Below, piece by piece: positions 25,293 to 34,383 of a stretch of DNA of 64,000 nt. The notes under the pieces are model-generated. The model saw nothing but the letters and a program-made list of their open reading frames with translations, did not search any database and was not told the DNA's origin. The translations under genes and the position numbers were made by a program. The stretch comes from an uncultured Prevotellaceae bacterium (GTDB lineage Bacteria > Bacteroidota > Bacteroidia > Bacteroidales > Bacteroidaceae). Every line of letters begins with the position of its first letter. The first letter of the stretch is position 1. Location of the stretch: assembly GCA_902800495.1 (NCBI GenBank), contig CADCET010000012.1:62001-126000 (forward strand), read 5' to 3'.

Positions 25293-28200
25293 TTATTTAA
25301 GTCCTATCATCTGTTTCTTCAAGTCGCCCCAGAGGTCCTTCTTGTAGTTCGTGCCGGTCTGGGCGATGAGCGTCGGCTGGTTGCGGTGCGCGCTGTCCTC
25401 GCCGATGTGGTAGGTGCGGTTGCTGTTGTCGGAGAAGAGGATCTGTCCGCCCTTAGCCTCGTTCCATACATTGTCGCGATTCTTCAGACGCGTCCACTCC
25501 TTCTTTTCCTTGTTAATCATATCGGCGAACGGCTTGGCAACCACCTCGTAGAGCCACCCCTTGACAGCACCGTGATTGGTCTGCGCGTCGAGCGAGTTGA
25601 TGAACTTCGTCCAAGCATAGTTCTGGTCGGTGAAGCTCATATAGTCGGAACGGACACCGAAGTTGAACACCTTCTTGACATCGTCGAGCGTCTTGACCTT
25701 ATCCAGGAACCTGGCCACGGCTTTGCGCTTTTCCTTCTGCTTTTGGGCATTACGGTCGTCATCCGTCACACCGGCATAGGCACCAATCATTTCGTCGCCA
25801 GTCTTGTACTTGCCAAAGTCTTTCGACATAGCATCAAAGAACTGCTGGAGAGCGGTTTTCACGCCGTCCCAGAACGTCGTTCTGCCAAAACCGGTTTCCA
25901 AATCTCTCAACCGAGCCTTCGTGGCATTAGTAGTGAAATTGGCGGTGAAGCTTCCGGTCTGGATATAATCATTGATTTCGTTCAACGCCATGTCTCGCTC
26001 TGCTTGGAGGGTATTGTCCTTGAACTTGTCGGCAAGGTTCTCTGATGTGTACGGTTCATTCCGGCCATTGAAGATTTGCGCATAGACGTCAAACTTGTCC
26101 TTAAAGAAGGCGAGCTGGGTTAATTTCCAGTGGGCCTCCTTCTGTGCAAGCGTACTCATGCGGGCAATAAAGTCATAATAGCGATCTATTTCAGCGCTTA
26201 TCAAGCTGATACCCGTTGACATCTTGTCGTACACATGCTGGTTGAGTGTTATCGAGGCTTGCTTCGTATCGTTATAGCGGTCCTTATCGACCTGCACCTC
26301 GCCACTGCCAGCCTCCAAGAGCATGTAGCGCTTCGACTTCAGATACATCGTACCGTCGACAGGCTTGAGGAACACCTCTAACAGCGTGCGGATGAACGTC
26401 AGGTCAATCTGTCCTGCTCCGCAAATATTCACACCAGCCTGAAGGGCTGCCGTACCCAGCGTGTCCTTGAAGAAGTTGCCAATAGCTTTCCCTGTTCCCT
26501 GATCGCTCTCCAGTATTTCCTTGTCCTGAATATTCAGGCCGCTGGTCATCGACAGACGGTTGTAGGCCTTGATGTCGATGTTCTTGCCTTCGATGGAGAT
26601 ATTGCCGTTGGGTGCCTTGATGGTGATGCCGGTAAAAGCATCGACGATGACATCGCCCATACCCGAACGGATGGTGATGTTGCGGGCACCGGAGTTCATG
26701 TCAATAGAGTACAAACCATACTTGTCGCCGATACGGATACCGCCCGATAGCGAGCGTCCCCAGTCGAAGCCCGTGCCAGCAGAAATCTTGGCCGCTACGA
26801 TGGGAAGCCAGATACTCATTCCCGGAATGAACGAAGCCATGAAGTCGAGGAAATTGCTGCCCTCCTTGAACGTGATGGCATGACCAGCCTTCGACTCCAG
26901 GATGATGGACGGGTTACGGTTGCGGGCGGGAACAGCCGAGCGGTCGAAGTCGTAGATGGGCGCCACCGTATTTTTAGAGTAGACGCTACCCACGACGTAG
27001 GGACGCTCCACGTTGTTGCCCTCGAAGTTGACCATCACCTCGTCACCCTCTTCGAGCTTGAACATCGTGCCGCCGCCCTCGGTGGCCAATGGTGTGGTGA
27101 CGCGTATCCAAGGAGTAGCCTGGCTCAAGCGGTCCTCCTTCAGTTCCTCGCCCTTCTCCTCAAATTTCTTCTTCGCCTCCTTGACCTCATCTTCAGCTGC
27201 GTCGATGTCATCCTCGAGGGCAGCCTTCTCCTCCTTCAGTTTCTTCTTCTTTTTGTCAACCTCGTCCTTCTGTTCGTCAATGTACTGATCGAGTGCATCG
27301 GCAGAGCTACACTTGGAAATGAGCAGTTCCAACTGTGCTTTCTCGTCATTCAATTCTTTCAGCTGCTGCGAGGCTGTCTGGTGATCGGTCTCCAACTGCA
27401 TGATCTCGACATTGATTTTCGCAATGTCGGATATTACGGAAGTCTCACTGGCTTCCAGTTCGGCCTTCTTTGCCTTTTTCTCTTTCAGCAACTTCAGGTA
27501 GTTAGCCTCCTGTTCTTCAATGCGCTTGATCTCGGCCTTCTTAGCGTCAAGTTGTTTTTGCAGTTCTTTCTTATAGGCGGCTGTGCGGTCGTCAGCGTTC
27601 TCGTAAGTATAATGATCCGCCCAAGGCATAACACTCCAGGCCTTTTTCAGACCGCTCTTGATGCTCAACCATCTCGTCGTTATCCCCTCAAGTTCGTCAA
27701 TCTGAATATTCAACTCAGAAATCTCTGTTTTCAGTTTGTTCGACTTGCTGTTAAGGAGTTCCAGTTTCTCGCGGGCGTCGTCATAGTTCTTCTGCAACTG
27801 CACGTTCCGGGCCTGCCAAGGGAAGATGACACGCACACGCCCCTGCTTCTTCGGGTCGTCGTTAGCCACGACGAAAGCGCTCTGCGAACCCGACTGGCGG
27901 AAAGCGCCGGCGGGATGTACTGGCGGGAAGGCATTCTTGCCCTCTGCGTCAACGGTAGGAATAGCATAGAATACCAGCGACTGGAAACCTGCGTCAAGCG
28001 ACTCCTCAGGATTATAGTCCGCTTTGTTATAGTCGCGATAGTCTCCTTGCCAAGCCTCGGTAGCAGAAAGCCTTACCTGTACCACGACATACACCTGGCC
28101 ATCCTTGCTGAAGCGCACACGGTCGCCCAGATGGATATCCGCCCAATTGGTGCCCATGTCGCAGCACACCATCTTTTCTTCCTGGGCCACCTCGAACTTC

Positions 28201-29528
28201 TTGACGTCGGCATGGTAGCGCATATTTGCCCACGAGCTGCTGTCGTAGCCACCAAACTGCACGGACTGCTGACCGTCAGATTTCTCCTCGCCGTAGGTAC
28301 TGGTCCTCACGTCGTCGATAAACTTCGTATCGTTCTCATTGCCCAAGGCGACTGCCAACGTAGCAGAAATGGCGGCGGGAATCTCCGCACCGGCGATAGC
28401 ACCTACCAGGTCGGCAGGCGCACCATTATAGCGCAAGACCTCCTCAACGATGGGGAAGAGGTGCTTGCCCGTATTGGCCACAACATCGGCTGCCGACACA
28501 CCATCGAGGAACTCCTCGTGGGTGAACGACGTGAACTGGCCCTTGAAGAGCGGCATGAAGAACTCGTCGGGCGCCACTTCGGCGTTGTACGACAGGTTCT
28601 GCGGGAAGATGTCCTTCGGGAAGGGGTAGCTATGCTCACGGTCTTCAATGAACTCGCCGTTCAGGCGGCTGCCACCGTTTTGTCCAAAACCATCCTTCAC
28701 ACTGTCGCGTGTGAAGTCTGAGACATTGAACGGCGAGGCCGACTGCTGCTGGTAGGTCAGTCTGCTATAGTTGGTGACGGTCTTCACGGCAGTCTCAGGC
28801 AGTCCGAGCGTCAGACGCCCGTTATCGAAGAACAGGAACTCGCCGCAGCGGTTGGCCACACGCGCTATGAAGTCGTAGAACGACTCGTTGTACTGCACTA
28901 AGTAAGGCTGAATAAACTCCGTGCGCTTCTCCTTGAAGGTGTACACGAGTTTCTGCAGGCTCTTCGTGTCAGTATAGAGGAGGGTGTCATCAAGATACTT
29001 GAACTTCTTCGACTCGGTGACAAGGATATTTCCCAACTTCTGGGCGACGTATGCCTTGCTGTACTTGCTCATCGTCATCAGCTTGTCGACGCTATAGATG
29101 GTGAGTTTTACATACAGCGCCTTCTTACCATCCGACTGGGTCTCGTACTGTGGTCTCACCTGATAGACGAAATAGTTGTCGGCAATGACGACGACATTGC
29201 CGTCGTCCTTTTCGACAGTACCCTCCATTCTGGTCTTCACCACCGACAGTTTCACCAGTCGGTACATCAGCATGTTCACCACCTCTACAGGGTCGGTGGT
29301 GGCGCTGCTCTTGGAGTCGAACTGCAACTCTGCCTCGATAATGCCAGGCTGGTAAACCTTCCTGAAGAATCCCAAGGCCGTAAAGGTGACATCGTATTCG
29401 ATATCAGCCAGCTTTAGGCTCACTTTCTTACGCTGCGACACTTCGAGAGGTTTCGAGTTGTCGGAGCCGCTGATTTTTTGAGATAAATTGATAATGTAAC
29501 GATAAGTACGTTCAACCGTATTTCCCAT
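25293..29528 (-). CDS. vgrG: VgrG-family type VI secretion spike with coiled-coil insertion and C-terminal extension
   Basis: 1411 aa, about twice the usual Bacteroidota VgrG. Residues 1-~540 are the gp27-like base (late-control/VgrG fold, with EFIQPYLVQYNESFYDFIARVANRCGEFLFF). The gp5 OB fold begins with VANDDPKKQGRVRVIFPWQ (~555-575) but is interrupted by ~225 residues of Lys/Glu-rich coiled coil before resuming at TPWIRVTTPLATEGGG (~805) and GDEVMVNFEG. Beta-helix repeats follow (NITIRSGMGDVIVDAF, ISIEGKNIDIKA, ~970-1010), and residues ~1100-1411 are a helical domain with no recognised motif, possibly a fused effector. The gene lies 14 bases after the second tssD gene. Confidence 0.85.
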   Translation of the reverse strand: MGNTVERTYRYIINLSQKISGSDNSKPLEVSQRKKVSLKLADIEYDVTFTALGFFRKVYQPGIIEAELQFDSKSSATTDPVEVVNMLMYRLVKLSVVKTRMEGTVEKDDGNVVVIADNYFVYQVRPQYETQSDGKKALYVKLTIYSVDKLMTMSKYSKAYVAQKLGNILVTESKKFKYLDDTLLYTDTKSLQKLVYTFKEKRTEFIQPYLVQYNESFYDFIARVANRCGEFLFFDNGRLTLGLPETAVKTVTNYSRLTYQQQSASPFNVSDFTRDSVKDGFGQNGGSRLNGEFIEDREHSYPFPKDIFPQNLSYNAEVAPDEFFMPLFKGQFTSFTHEEFLDGVSAADVVANTGKHLFPIVEEVLRYNGAPADLVGAIAGAEIPAAISATLAVALGNENDTKFIDDVRTSTYGEEKSDGQQSVQFGGYDSSSWANMRYHADVKKFEVAQEEKMVCCDMGTNWADIHLGDRVRFSKDGQVYVVVQVRLSATEAWQGDYRDYNKADYNPEESLDAGFQSLVFYAIPTVDAEGKNAFPPVHPAGAFRQSGSQSAFVVANDDPKKQGRVRVIFPWQARNVQLQKNYDDAREKLELLNSKSNKLKTEISELNIQIDELEGITTRWLSIKSGLKKAWSVMPWADHYTYENADDRTAAYKKELQKQLDAKKAEIKRIEEQEANYLKLLKEKKAKKAELEASETSVISDIAKINVEIMQLETDHQTASQQLKELNDEKAQLELLISKCSSADALDQYIDEQKDEVDKKKKKLKEEKAALEDDIDAAEDEVKEAKKKFEEKGEELKEDRLSQATPWIRVTTPLATEGGGTMFKLEEGDEVMVNFEGNNVERPYVVGSVYSKNTVAPIYDFDRSAVPARNRNPSIILESKAGHAITFKEGSNFLDFMASFIPGMSIWLPIVAAKISAGTGFDWGRSLSGGIRIGDKYGLYSIDMNSGARNITIRSGMGDVIVDAFTGITIKAPNGNISIEGKNIDIKAYNRLSMTSGLNIQDKEILESDQGTGKAIGNFFKDTLGTAALQAGVNICGAGQIDLTFIRTLLEVFLKPVDGTMYLKSKRYMLLEAGSGEVQVDKDRYNDTKQASITLNQHVYDKMSTGISLISAEIDRYYDFIARMSTLAQKEAHWKLTQLAFFKDKFDVYAQIFNGRNEPYTSENLADKFKDNTLQAERDMALNEINDYIQTGSFTANFTTNATKARLRDLETGFGRTTFWDGVKTALQQFFDAMSKDFGKYKTGDEMIGAYAGVTDDDRNAQKQKEKRKAVARFLDKVKTLDDVKKVFNFGVRSDYMSFTDQNYAWTKFINSLDAQTNHGAVKGWLYEVVAKPFADMINKEKKEWTRLKNRDNVWNEAKGGQILFSDNSNRTYHIGEDSAHRNQPTLIAQTGTNYKKDLWGDLKKQMIGLK

Positions 29529-29542
29529 ATTTCTTTATTGTT

Positions 29543-30013
29543 TTAGTCGTGAGTAATAATCAATTGGCGTGGAGAGTCATGCCCTACATAGACGATGTTG
29601 CTCAGCAACAGCTTCACACGGACGAGCAACTGGTCGGACTCCTCAATGTCGGCATCGTCGGCAAACTCCTCGATATCGATGACGTAGCCGTAGGTAACCA
29701 TGCCGTCGTCGAAACCGTTCAGACGCCCGGTAGGGCTGAACGAGGCATTGAAGATGAACGAGAAGGGGGCATTGTCGCGGTCGTTCATGCGCTGGTAGAA
29801 GCGCCGCGTGCCCCGCTCGGCGTCGGCACGGATGGTGAACTCCAGATAGTCGGAAAGGATAGGACCGTAGGCGTTGCCCATGTCGTCGCGGTTGCGATAG
29901 CAATGGTAGTGATAGTCCTGGACGGTATAGCAGCCCGACTGCAGGGCGCTGCCTCCGCTTTCAAGAAGATCCTCTGTGAAGAGAATGGCTTTCAGTATAT
30001 TCGGATGTTTCAT
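29543..30013 (-). CDS. TssD/Hcp-family tube protein, second copy
   Basis: 156 aa, beta-rich, with YLEFTIRADAERG, NAPFSFIFNASFS and DDGMVTYGYVIDIEEF, which follow the Bacteroidota TssD (Hcp-like) pattern more distantly than the neighbour. The N-terminus carries KAILFTEDLLESGGSALQSGCYTVQDY. Probably forms part of the tube ring next to the spike or is an adaptor Hcp that carries cargo. Placed between tssD and vgrG with 15-base gaps on both sides. Confidence 0.65.
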   Translation of the reverse strand: MKHPNILKAILFTEDLLESGGSALQSGCYTVQDYHYHCYRNRDDMGNAYGPILSDYLEFTIRADAERGTRRFYQRMNDRDNAPFSFIFNASFSPTGRLNGFDDGMVTYGYVIDIEEFADDADIEESDQLLVRVKLLLSNIVYVGHDSPRQLIITHD

Positions 30014-30028
30014 AAGGCCGTCAGGTTT

Positions 30029-30442
30029 TTAATTGCGTTCATACTCTATACCGTCGATAGTGACCTTGCCGGCTATAACGCCAAGCCTCAGCACACGGCG
30101 CTGGTTCTTACCTATCTCATAATGTTCCTCCAATGAGAAGCAGGAAGCCTCCTCAAGCTGGATTTCCTTATACTCCGTACTGCCCTGGTGGAGCACGGCG
30201 GGGAGTTCAATGAGCAAGCGCCCGTCGATGGTGGTCTGATTGATGAACCAGTCGTAGATGGACATGTCGTCGACCCCTGGTGCAATGATGGTCAGCTCGA
30301 TACGCTCACAGCTCATGTTGGAACTGGGGCGGAACTCGTTGTGGCTACGAAAGGTGTGGCACTTGTAGTCAACCAACAGGTACTCCCTGTTGTAACGACC
30401 CAAGGCATTGTCGCCTATCTGTAATTTCTTGAGTAGTGACAT
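30029..30442 (-). CDS. tssD: TssD (Hcp-like) type VI secretion tube protein
   Basis: 137 aa. VDYKCHTFRSHNEFRPSSNMSCERIELTI, SIYDWFINQTTIDGRLLIEL and the closing GKVTIDGIEYERN match the Bacteroidota subtype (T6SS iii) TssD tube protein. Hexameric rings stack into the inner tube and are ejected with VgrG on sheath contraction. First gene of the operon, about 30 bases after a strong promoter. No sheath (TssB/C), ClpV or membrane-complex genes appear in this window, so the operon is a satellite that needs a core system elsewhere. Confidence 0.85.
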   Translation of the reverse strand: MSLLKKLQIGDNALGRYNREYLLVDYKCHTFRSHNEFRPSSNMSCERIELTIIAPGVDDMSIYDWFINQTTIDGRLLIELPAVLHQGSTEYKEIQLEEASCFSLEEHYEIGKNQRRVLRLGVIAGKVTIDGIEYERN

Positions 30443-30474
30443 ATTCTTACATTATTATTTATACTTACTGGCTA

Positions 30475-30506
30475 CAAAATTACGCGTTTTTCCCGAAAAG
30501 ACCAAA
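30475..30506 (-). promoter_or_regulatory. Promoter of the type VI satellite operon
   Basis: -7 TAATTTTG (30482-30475) and -33 TTTG (30506-30503) with a 20-base spacer on the minus strand. Confidence 0.78.
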
Positions 30507-30556
30507 GGGTACGACGCTTTTTCTGTTTTTTTATAGCGACAGGCGACGCTTTTCAC

Positions 30557-30588
30557 GACAAAACGGCAGCAAAGCGCTGCCGTTTGTC
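30557..30588 (-). terminator. Hairpin terminator after the APH-RapZ gene
   Basis: Stem GACAAAACGGCAGC / GCTGCCGTTTGTC (one bulge), loop of 5, a few bases after the stop codon. Confidence 0.65.
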
Positions 30589-30591
30589 ACA

Positions 30592-32124
30592 TCATAGAGC
30601 TGCCAAAGTCTGGGTGATGCCCTGCTCGCGGTGGCAGATGCGCACCTCGATGCCGAACTTGCGGTGCAGGTGCTCGGCCAAATGCTGGGCACTGTAGACA
30701 GAACGGTGCTGACCGCCGGTACAGCCGAAGCAGAACATCAGCGAAGTGAAGCCGCGCTGCAGGTAGCGGCGCACATGGGCGTCGGCCAGACGGTAGACGG
30801 ATTCGAGAAAGGTGAGAATCTCGCCGTCGTCCTCAAGGAATCGGATGACGGGTTCGTCAAGTCCTGTCAGTTTCTTATAGGGCTCGTAGCGTCCGGGGTT
30901 GTGGGTGGAGCGGCAGTCGAAGACGTAGCCTCCACCGTTGCCGCTCTCGTCGGCAGGTATGCCCTTGCCGTAGCTGAAACTATAGACGCGCACCACCAGC
31001 GGACCCTGGGCGTCGTACTTCGAGAACGTTGCCGGTCCGTCTTTCGGGTGGGGCTTGTAGGGGTTGCGGTCGGTTGTCTTATACCCGTCGGCACGCGCCG
31101 CCTCCACCTCTATCTGCTGGAACTGCGGCAGCTGACACAGGCGCTGCAGTACGTCGACGAGGTGGGGATAGGGGAAGCGCATGGTGCTCAGCAGTTCGCG
31201 CAGGTTCTGTATGGCGGGAGGTATGGAGTCAATGAAGTGCTGCTTACGCTCGAAGTAGCCCCGGAAGCCGTAGGCGCCGAGCACCTGTAGCGTGCGGAAG
31301 AGCACGAAGAGCGAGAGGCGGGCCACGAACTGATGGCTCGTGGGCACCTCGGTGTACTGCTTCAGCGCGTTATAGTACTCATAGACCAGTTCGCGGCGCA
31401 GCTTATGGGGATAGCGGGCCGAAGCCTGCCACAGGAAGGAGGCAAGGTCGTAGTAATACGGTCCCCGGCGCCCGCCCTGGAAGTCGATGAAATAGGGTTG
31501 GCCGTCTGCCAGCATGACGTTGCGTGCCTGGAAGTCGCGATAGAGGAAGCACTGCTCGTCGCCGCCCGCCGTCAGGTCCTTGGCCATCAGGCGGAAGTCG
31601 GCCTCCAGCTTCAGCTCGTGGAAGTCTATTTCCGTAGCCTTGAGGAAGCAGTACTTGAAGTAGTTCAGGTCGAAGAGCACGGAGTCTCTGTCGAACTCCG
31701 GCTGGGGGTAACACTGTGAGAAGTCGAGACCGCGGGCACCGCGCAGCTGGATGTTGGGCAGCTGGCGGATGGTCTGCTTCAGCAGCTGCTGCTCGGCCAG
31801 CGTATAGCGACCGCCGGCCTCGCGACCGCCACGGATGGCATCGAACAGCGAGACAGACCCCAGGTCGGTCTGCAGGTAGCGCAACTCGTCGTCGCTCGCT
31901 GCCAGCACGCATGGCACGGGCAACTGGCGCTTGGTAAAGTGCTGTGCCAGACAGATGAAGGCATGGTTCTCGTCGCGGCTGGTGCCGATACAGCCGATGA
32001 CGGTGGTGCCGTCAGCGGCTGTCAGACGGTAATACTGTCGGTTGCTGCCCGCACCGGGCAGTTTCTCAGTAGTGGCGGGCTCTGCCCCACTCCACTGTTT
32101 ATACAATTCCAATAGTTTCTGCAT
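30592..32124 (-). CDS. Fusion of APH-type sugar kinase and RapZ C-terminal domain
   Basis: 510 aa. The N-terminal ~330 residues are an aminoglycoside-phosphotransferase-like kinase: GAGSNRQYYRL loop, catalytic FLYRDFQARNVML and metal-binding YFIDFQGGRRGPYYYDLA. The C-terminal ~135 residues are a RapZ C-terminal domain with VYSFSYGKG, FDCRSTHNPGR and the signature FGCTGGQHRSV. In RapZ this domain senses glucosamine-6-phosphate; the P-loop half of RapZ is absent. AmgK-type kinases phosphorylate MurNAc/GlcNAc for cell-wall recycling, so a link to amino-sugar metabolism and to the MurU-like enzyme at 20.4 kb is inferred. ATG at 32124 is chosen because the -7 box lies just upstream; the frame extends further but through the promoter. 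Confidence 0.85.
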   Translation of the reverse strand: MQKLLELYKQWSGAEPATTEKLPGAGSNRQYYRLTAADGTTVIGCIGTSRDENHAFICLAQHFTKRQLPVPCVLAASDDELRYLQTDLGSVSLFDAIRGGREAGGRYTLAEQQLLKQTIRQLPNIQLRGARGLDFSQCYPQPEFDRDSVLFDLNYFKYCFLKATEIDFHELKLEADFRLMAKDLTAGGDEQCFLYRDFQARNVMLADGQPYFIDFQGGRRGPYYYDLASFLWQASARYPHKLRRELVYEYYNALKQYTEVPTSHQFVARLSLFVLFRTLQVLGAYGFRGYFERKQHFIDSIPPAIQNLRELLSTMRFPYPHLVDVLQRLCQLPQFQQIEVEAARADGYKTTDRNPYKPHPKDGPATFSKYDAQGPLVVRVYSFSYGKGIPADESGNGGGYVFDCRSTHNPGRYEPYKKLTGLDEPVIRFLEDDGEILTFLESVYRLADAHVRRYLQRGFTSLMFCFGCTGGQHRSVYSAQHLAEHLHRKFGIEVRICHREQGITQTLAAL

Positions 32125-32132
32125 ACTTGCCG

Positions 32133-32164
32133 CAAAGGTAAACAAAAATCTCCGAAGCGCCAAA
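32133..32164 (-). promoter_or_regulatory. Promoter of the APH-RapZ gene, nested in the upstream terminator
   Basis: -7 TACCTTTG (32140-32133), -33 TTTG (32164-32161), spacer 20. The -33 box lies in the loop of the terminator at 32144-32180. The ATG is 9 bases after the -7 box, so the leader is only a few nucleotides. Confidence 0.78.
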
Positions 32165-32180
32165 CGCTTCGGAGATTTTT
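32144..32180 (-). terminator. Intrinsic terminator of the M13 peptidase gene
   Basis: Perfect 16-bp stem including the A/T tract (core CTCCGAAGCG / CGCTTCGGAG), loop CCAAA. Confidence 0.9.
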
Positions 32181-32204
32181 ATTTCAAAGTCTGCTGAAAT
32201 CACT

Positions 32205-34250
32205 TTACCATATATGTACACGGTTGGCGGGCGCGAGATAGAGTTTGTCGCCCTCCCTGATGTTGAACAGGCTGTACCAGCTGTCAACGTTACGCACGAT
32301 GCCATTGACACGCTCACGGTTCAACGCATGGTTGTCAGGTTTTATCTCGGGCGTGAAGATTGTAGCCGGCATGCCGTTATGTATAAGATTCACATAATTA
32401 GGACCGTACTTCGAACGGTACTGCTCCGTATAGGCGTAGAAGAAGCGCTGCTGCTGCTTCACAAGTTCGTCGCCGTTGAAGCCGTGTTGTTGCAGATAGC
32501 GCGTATATGCATCGAAACCAATCTCAAAGCCACCGAGGTCGGCAATGTTCTCAGCCAGACAGAAGTCGCCCCTGCTCATCTCGCCGGGCATTTCCGTAGG
32601 CAGCACCTCCAGCTCGTTGTAACGAGCAGCCAGTTTCTTTCCAAGTTCAACGAACTTAGCCTCGTCGACAGGGTTGGTGAAGATGCTGATGGGGTCGCCA
32701 TCCTTATTGAACTTATAGCCTTCACTGTCGAATCCATGGGTAATCTCGTGACCCACGACGGTCATAATGGCATAGTTGACGGCCTGGTTATAAGATGGGT
32801 CGAAGATAGGTTTCATCAGCCACCAGGGGTAGATGTTGATGGAGTTTAAGTTGGCGACATAGAAAGCATTGAATATGCTTAGCGGCGCGTCTGAGTCTGG
32901 CGAAATGATCAGATGGAACGACACGTCCTTGAGAGGCTTGCCAACCAAAGACTTGTGAAAGTTGAATGCAGCCTTTCTCAGCAGATAGGCATCCTCCAGC
33001 GCCGACTTACTATTGCTCAGGTCGGGGATGGCCTCGGTAATCCAGTTCTTCGGACAACCCACGTTGATATTGATATTGTCCAGCTTTTCCAGAGCGGCCC
33101 TCTTTCCCTCATCGCTGAGCCATGTGTTGGCTCTGATGCGGTCGGCAAACACGTTGATGACAGCCTTACACTTCTCCTCACCATCCTGACGGAAGGCATC
33201 AGTCACAAATTTCTTTCCGACGAGGTAAGAGAGTTCATAGTTCACGTAACTATCCGCATAGAATTCGAGGAAATCGTCCTTGGACGTCGTTTTGCCGGTA
33301 TTTTCCTCGAATGAAGCCTTATAATCAGTGAATAGCTTTTCACTGGACAACGGTTCCCACTCACTCGCACCAAAGGTGGATATTAACTTGGCCAAGGCCT
33401 TGACGTCGGAGTCACAGTACTTTGTCAGCACTTTCTGCGCTTCCTGCAACTCCTTCTTACCCGATTCACTCATCGTACTTATATGCGGGAAGTCAACAGG
33501 CAGATACACATAAGCCGGGTCGATGCCGGCCTCATTCAGCATCGTCACCAGTTGGGGCCACTTGCTGCCATCCACGGCACGTGTGCCACCCGTACCGACC
33601 AAAGGCACGAGCGAGCGAAGGAAATCAGCATCCTTGAGAAGCTTACGTAAGCCCGATGGCTCCTTATAGGGAAACGACGAATCCTTCGGCGACAGCACCA
33701 CACAGACTTTACCGCCCACGGATATCTGATTAAAAGTGAAAGGTACGGCGGCTCCCTGAGCCATCATCCTGCCAAGACATTTCCATAATGGCGCCGTACT
33801 GCCATTCGTTTCGGCTTCAGCACATGCTTCCACAAAGCCGCAGGCAGTCCATGTACTTTCCAAGAAGCTTGCCGTCTGCTGCGACAGGGCGTCGAGATTT
33901 TCAAGATGAGCCTTCAGCTTTTCGGCACTCGGCGAGCTGGGCTTTATCTCATCAACATATTTTTCGATATCAGTGATATAGCCTGCCATTTTCGGATCCA
34001 AACGATTGTCGTTCACGGTCGTATTAGCCCACCACGTGCCGATACGATGCATGAAGAAATCGTCGCCGGGGCGGACGGAGTTATCCACATAGCTCTCATT
34101 GACGGGCCACACGCCGTTATCCACCGCCGACGGTGTCGGGGCAGGTGTTACAGCGGAATCTTCAATGGGGTCGTCATCAGAGGCACAAGCACAAAACACA
34201 AGGCTGCATAACAGGGTAGCAGCAGTTAGCCATTCTCTAAAATTTTTCAT
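32205..34250 (-). CDS. M13 family zinc metallopeptidase lipoprotein (PepO/neprilysin-like)
   Basis: 681 aa, usual for the family. Lipoprotein signal with LCSLVFCACASDDD (lipidated Cys ~20). Zinc site VVGHEITHGFD (~residue 500) with the third ligand in ENIADLGG, and the C-terminal ALNRERVNGIVRN substrate-binding region. M13 enzymes cleave small peptides extracytoplasmically; in oral Bacteroidota PepO relatives help degrade host peptides. The usual closing CxVW is RVHIW here, so the last disulphide is missing. Single gene with a strong terminator. Confidence 0.92.
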   Translation of the reverse strand: MKNFREWLTAATLLCSLVFCACASDDDPIEDSAVTPAPTPSAVDNGVWPVNESYVDNSVRPGDDFFMHRIGTWWANTTVNDNRLDPKMAGYITDIEKYVDEIKPSSPSAEKLKAHLENLDALSQQTASFLESTWTACGFVEACAEAETNGSTAPLWKCLGRMMAQGAAVPFTFNQISVGGKVCVVLSPKDSSFPYKEPSGLRKLLKDADFLRSLVPLVGTGGTRAVDGSKWPQLVTMLNEAGIDPAYVYLPVDFPHISTMSESGKKELQEAQKVLTKYCDSDVKALAKLISTFGASEWEPLSSEKLFTDYKASFEENTGKTTSKDDFLEFYADSYVNYELSYLVGKKFVTDAFRQDGEEKCKAVINVFADRIRANTWLSDEGKRAALEKLDNININVGCPKNWITEAIPDLSNSKSALEDAYLLRKAAFNFHKSLVGKPLKDVSFHLIISPDSDAPLSIFNAFYVANLNSINIYPWWLMKPIFDPSYNQAVNYAIMTVVGHEITHGFDSEGYKFNKDGDPISIFTNPVDEAKFVELGKKLAARYNELEVLPTEMPGEMSRGDFCLAENIADLGGFEIGFDAYTRYLQQHGFNGDELVKQQQRFFYAYTEQYRSKYGPNYVNLIHNGMPATIFTPEIKPDNHALNRERVNGIVRNVDSWYSLFNIREGDKLYLAPANRVHIW

Positions 34251-34293
34251 CGATTCAAAATTTGATTATAATCATTTCTTCTTATTTCGGCCG

Positions 34294-34301
34294 CGAAGGT
34301 A
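34294..34301 (-). promoter_or_regulatory. Weak -7-like box for the M13 gene
   Basis: TACCTTCG, one mismatch to TAnnTTTG, about 43 bases before the ATG. No -33 box. Confidence 0.35.
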
Positions 34302-34383
34302 CAACAATTATCGCTATTTTTACTACTTTTATGCAAAAATCTTTAAAGAAAGCCCGCAAACCTTTACATAACTCAAAAAAAAG

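Noticed and set aside
26880-28721. A long open frame (about 613 codons) on the plus strand opposite vgrG
   Set aside because: It mirrors the codon bias of the minus-strand VgrG, whose domains are recognisable, and has no promoter, start context or family motifs.
22646-30442. Complete type VI secretion system
   Set aside because: Sheath, baseplate, membrane-complex and ClpV genes are missing; only tube, spike and accessory genes are here.
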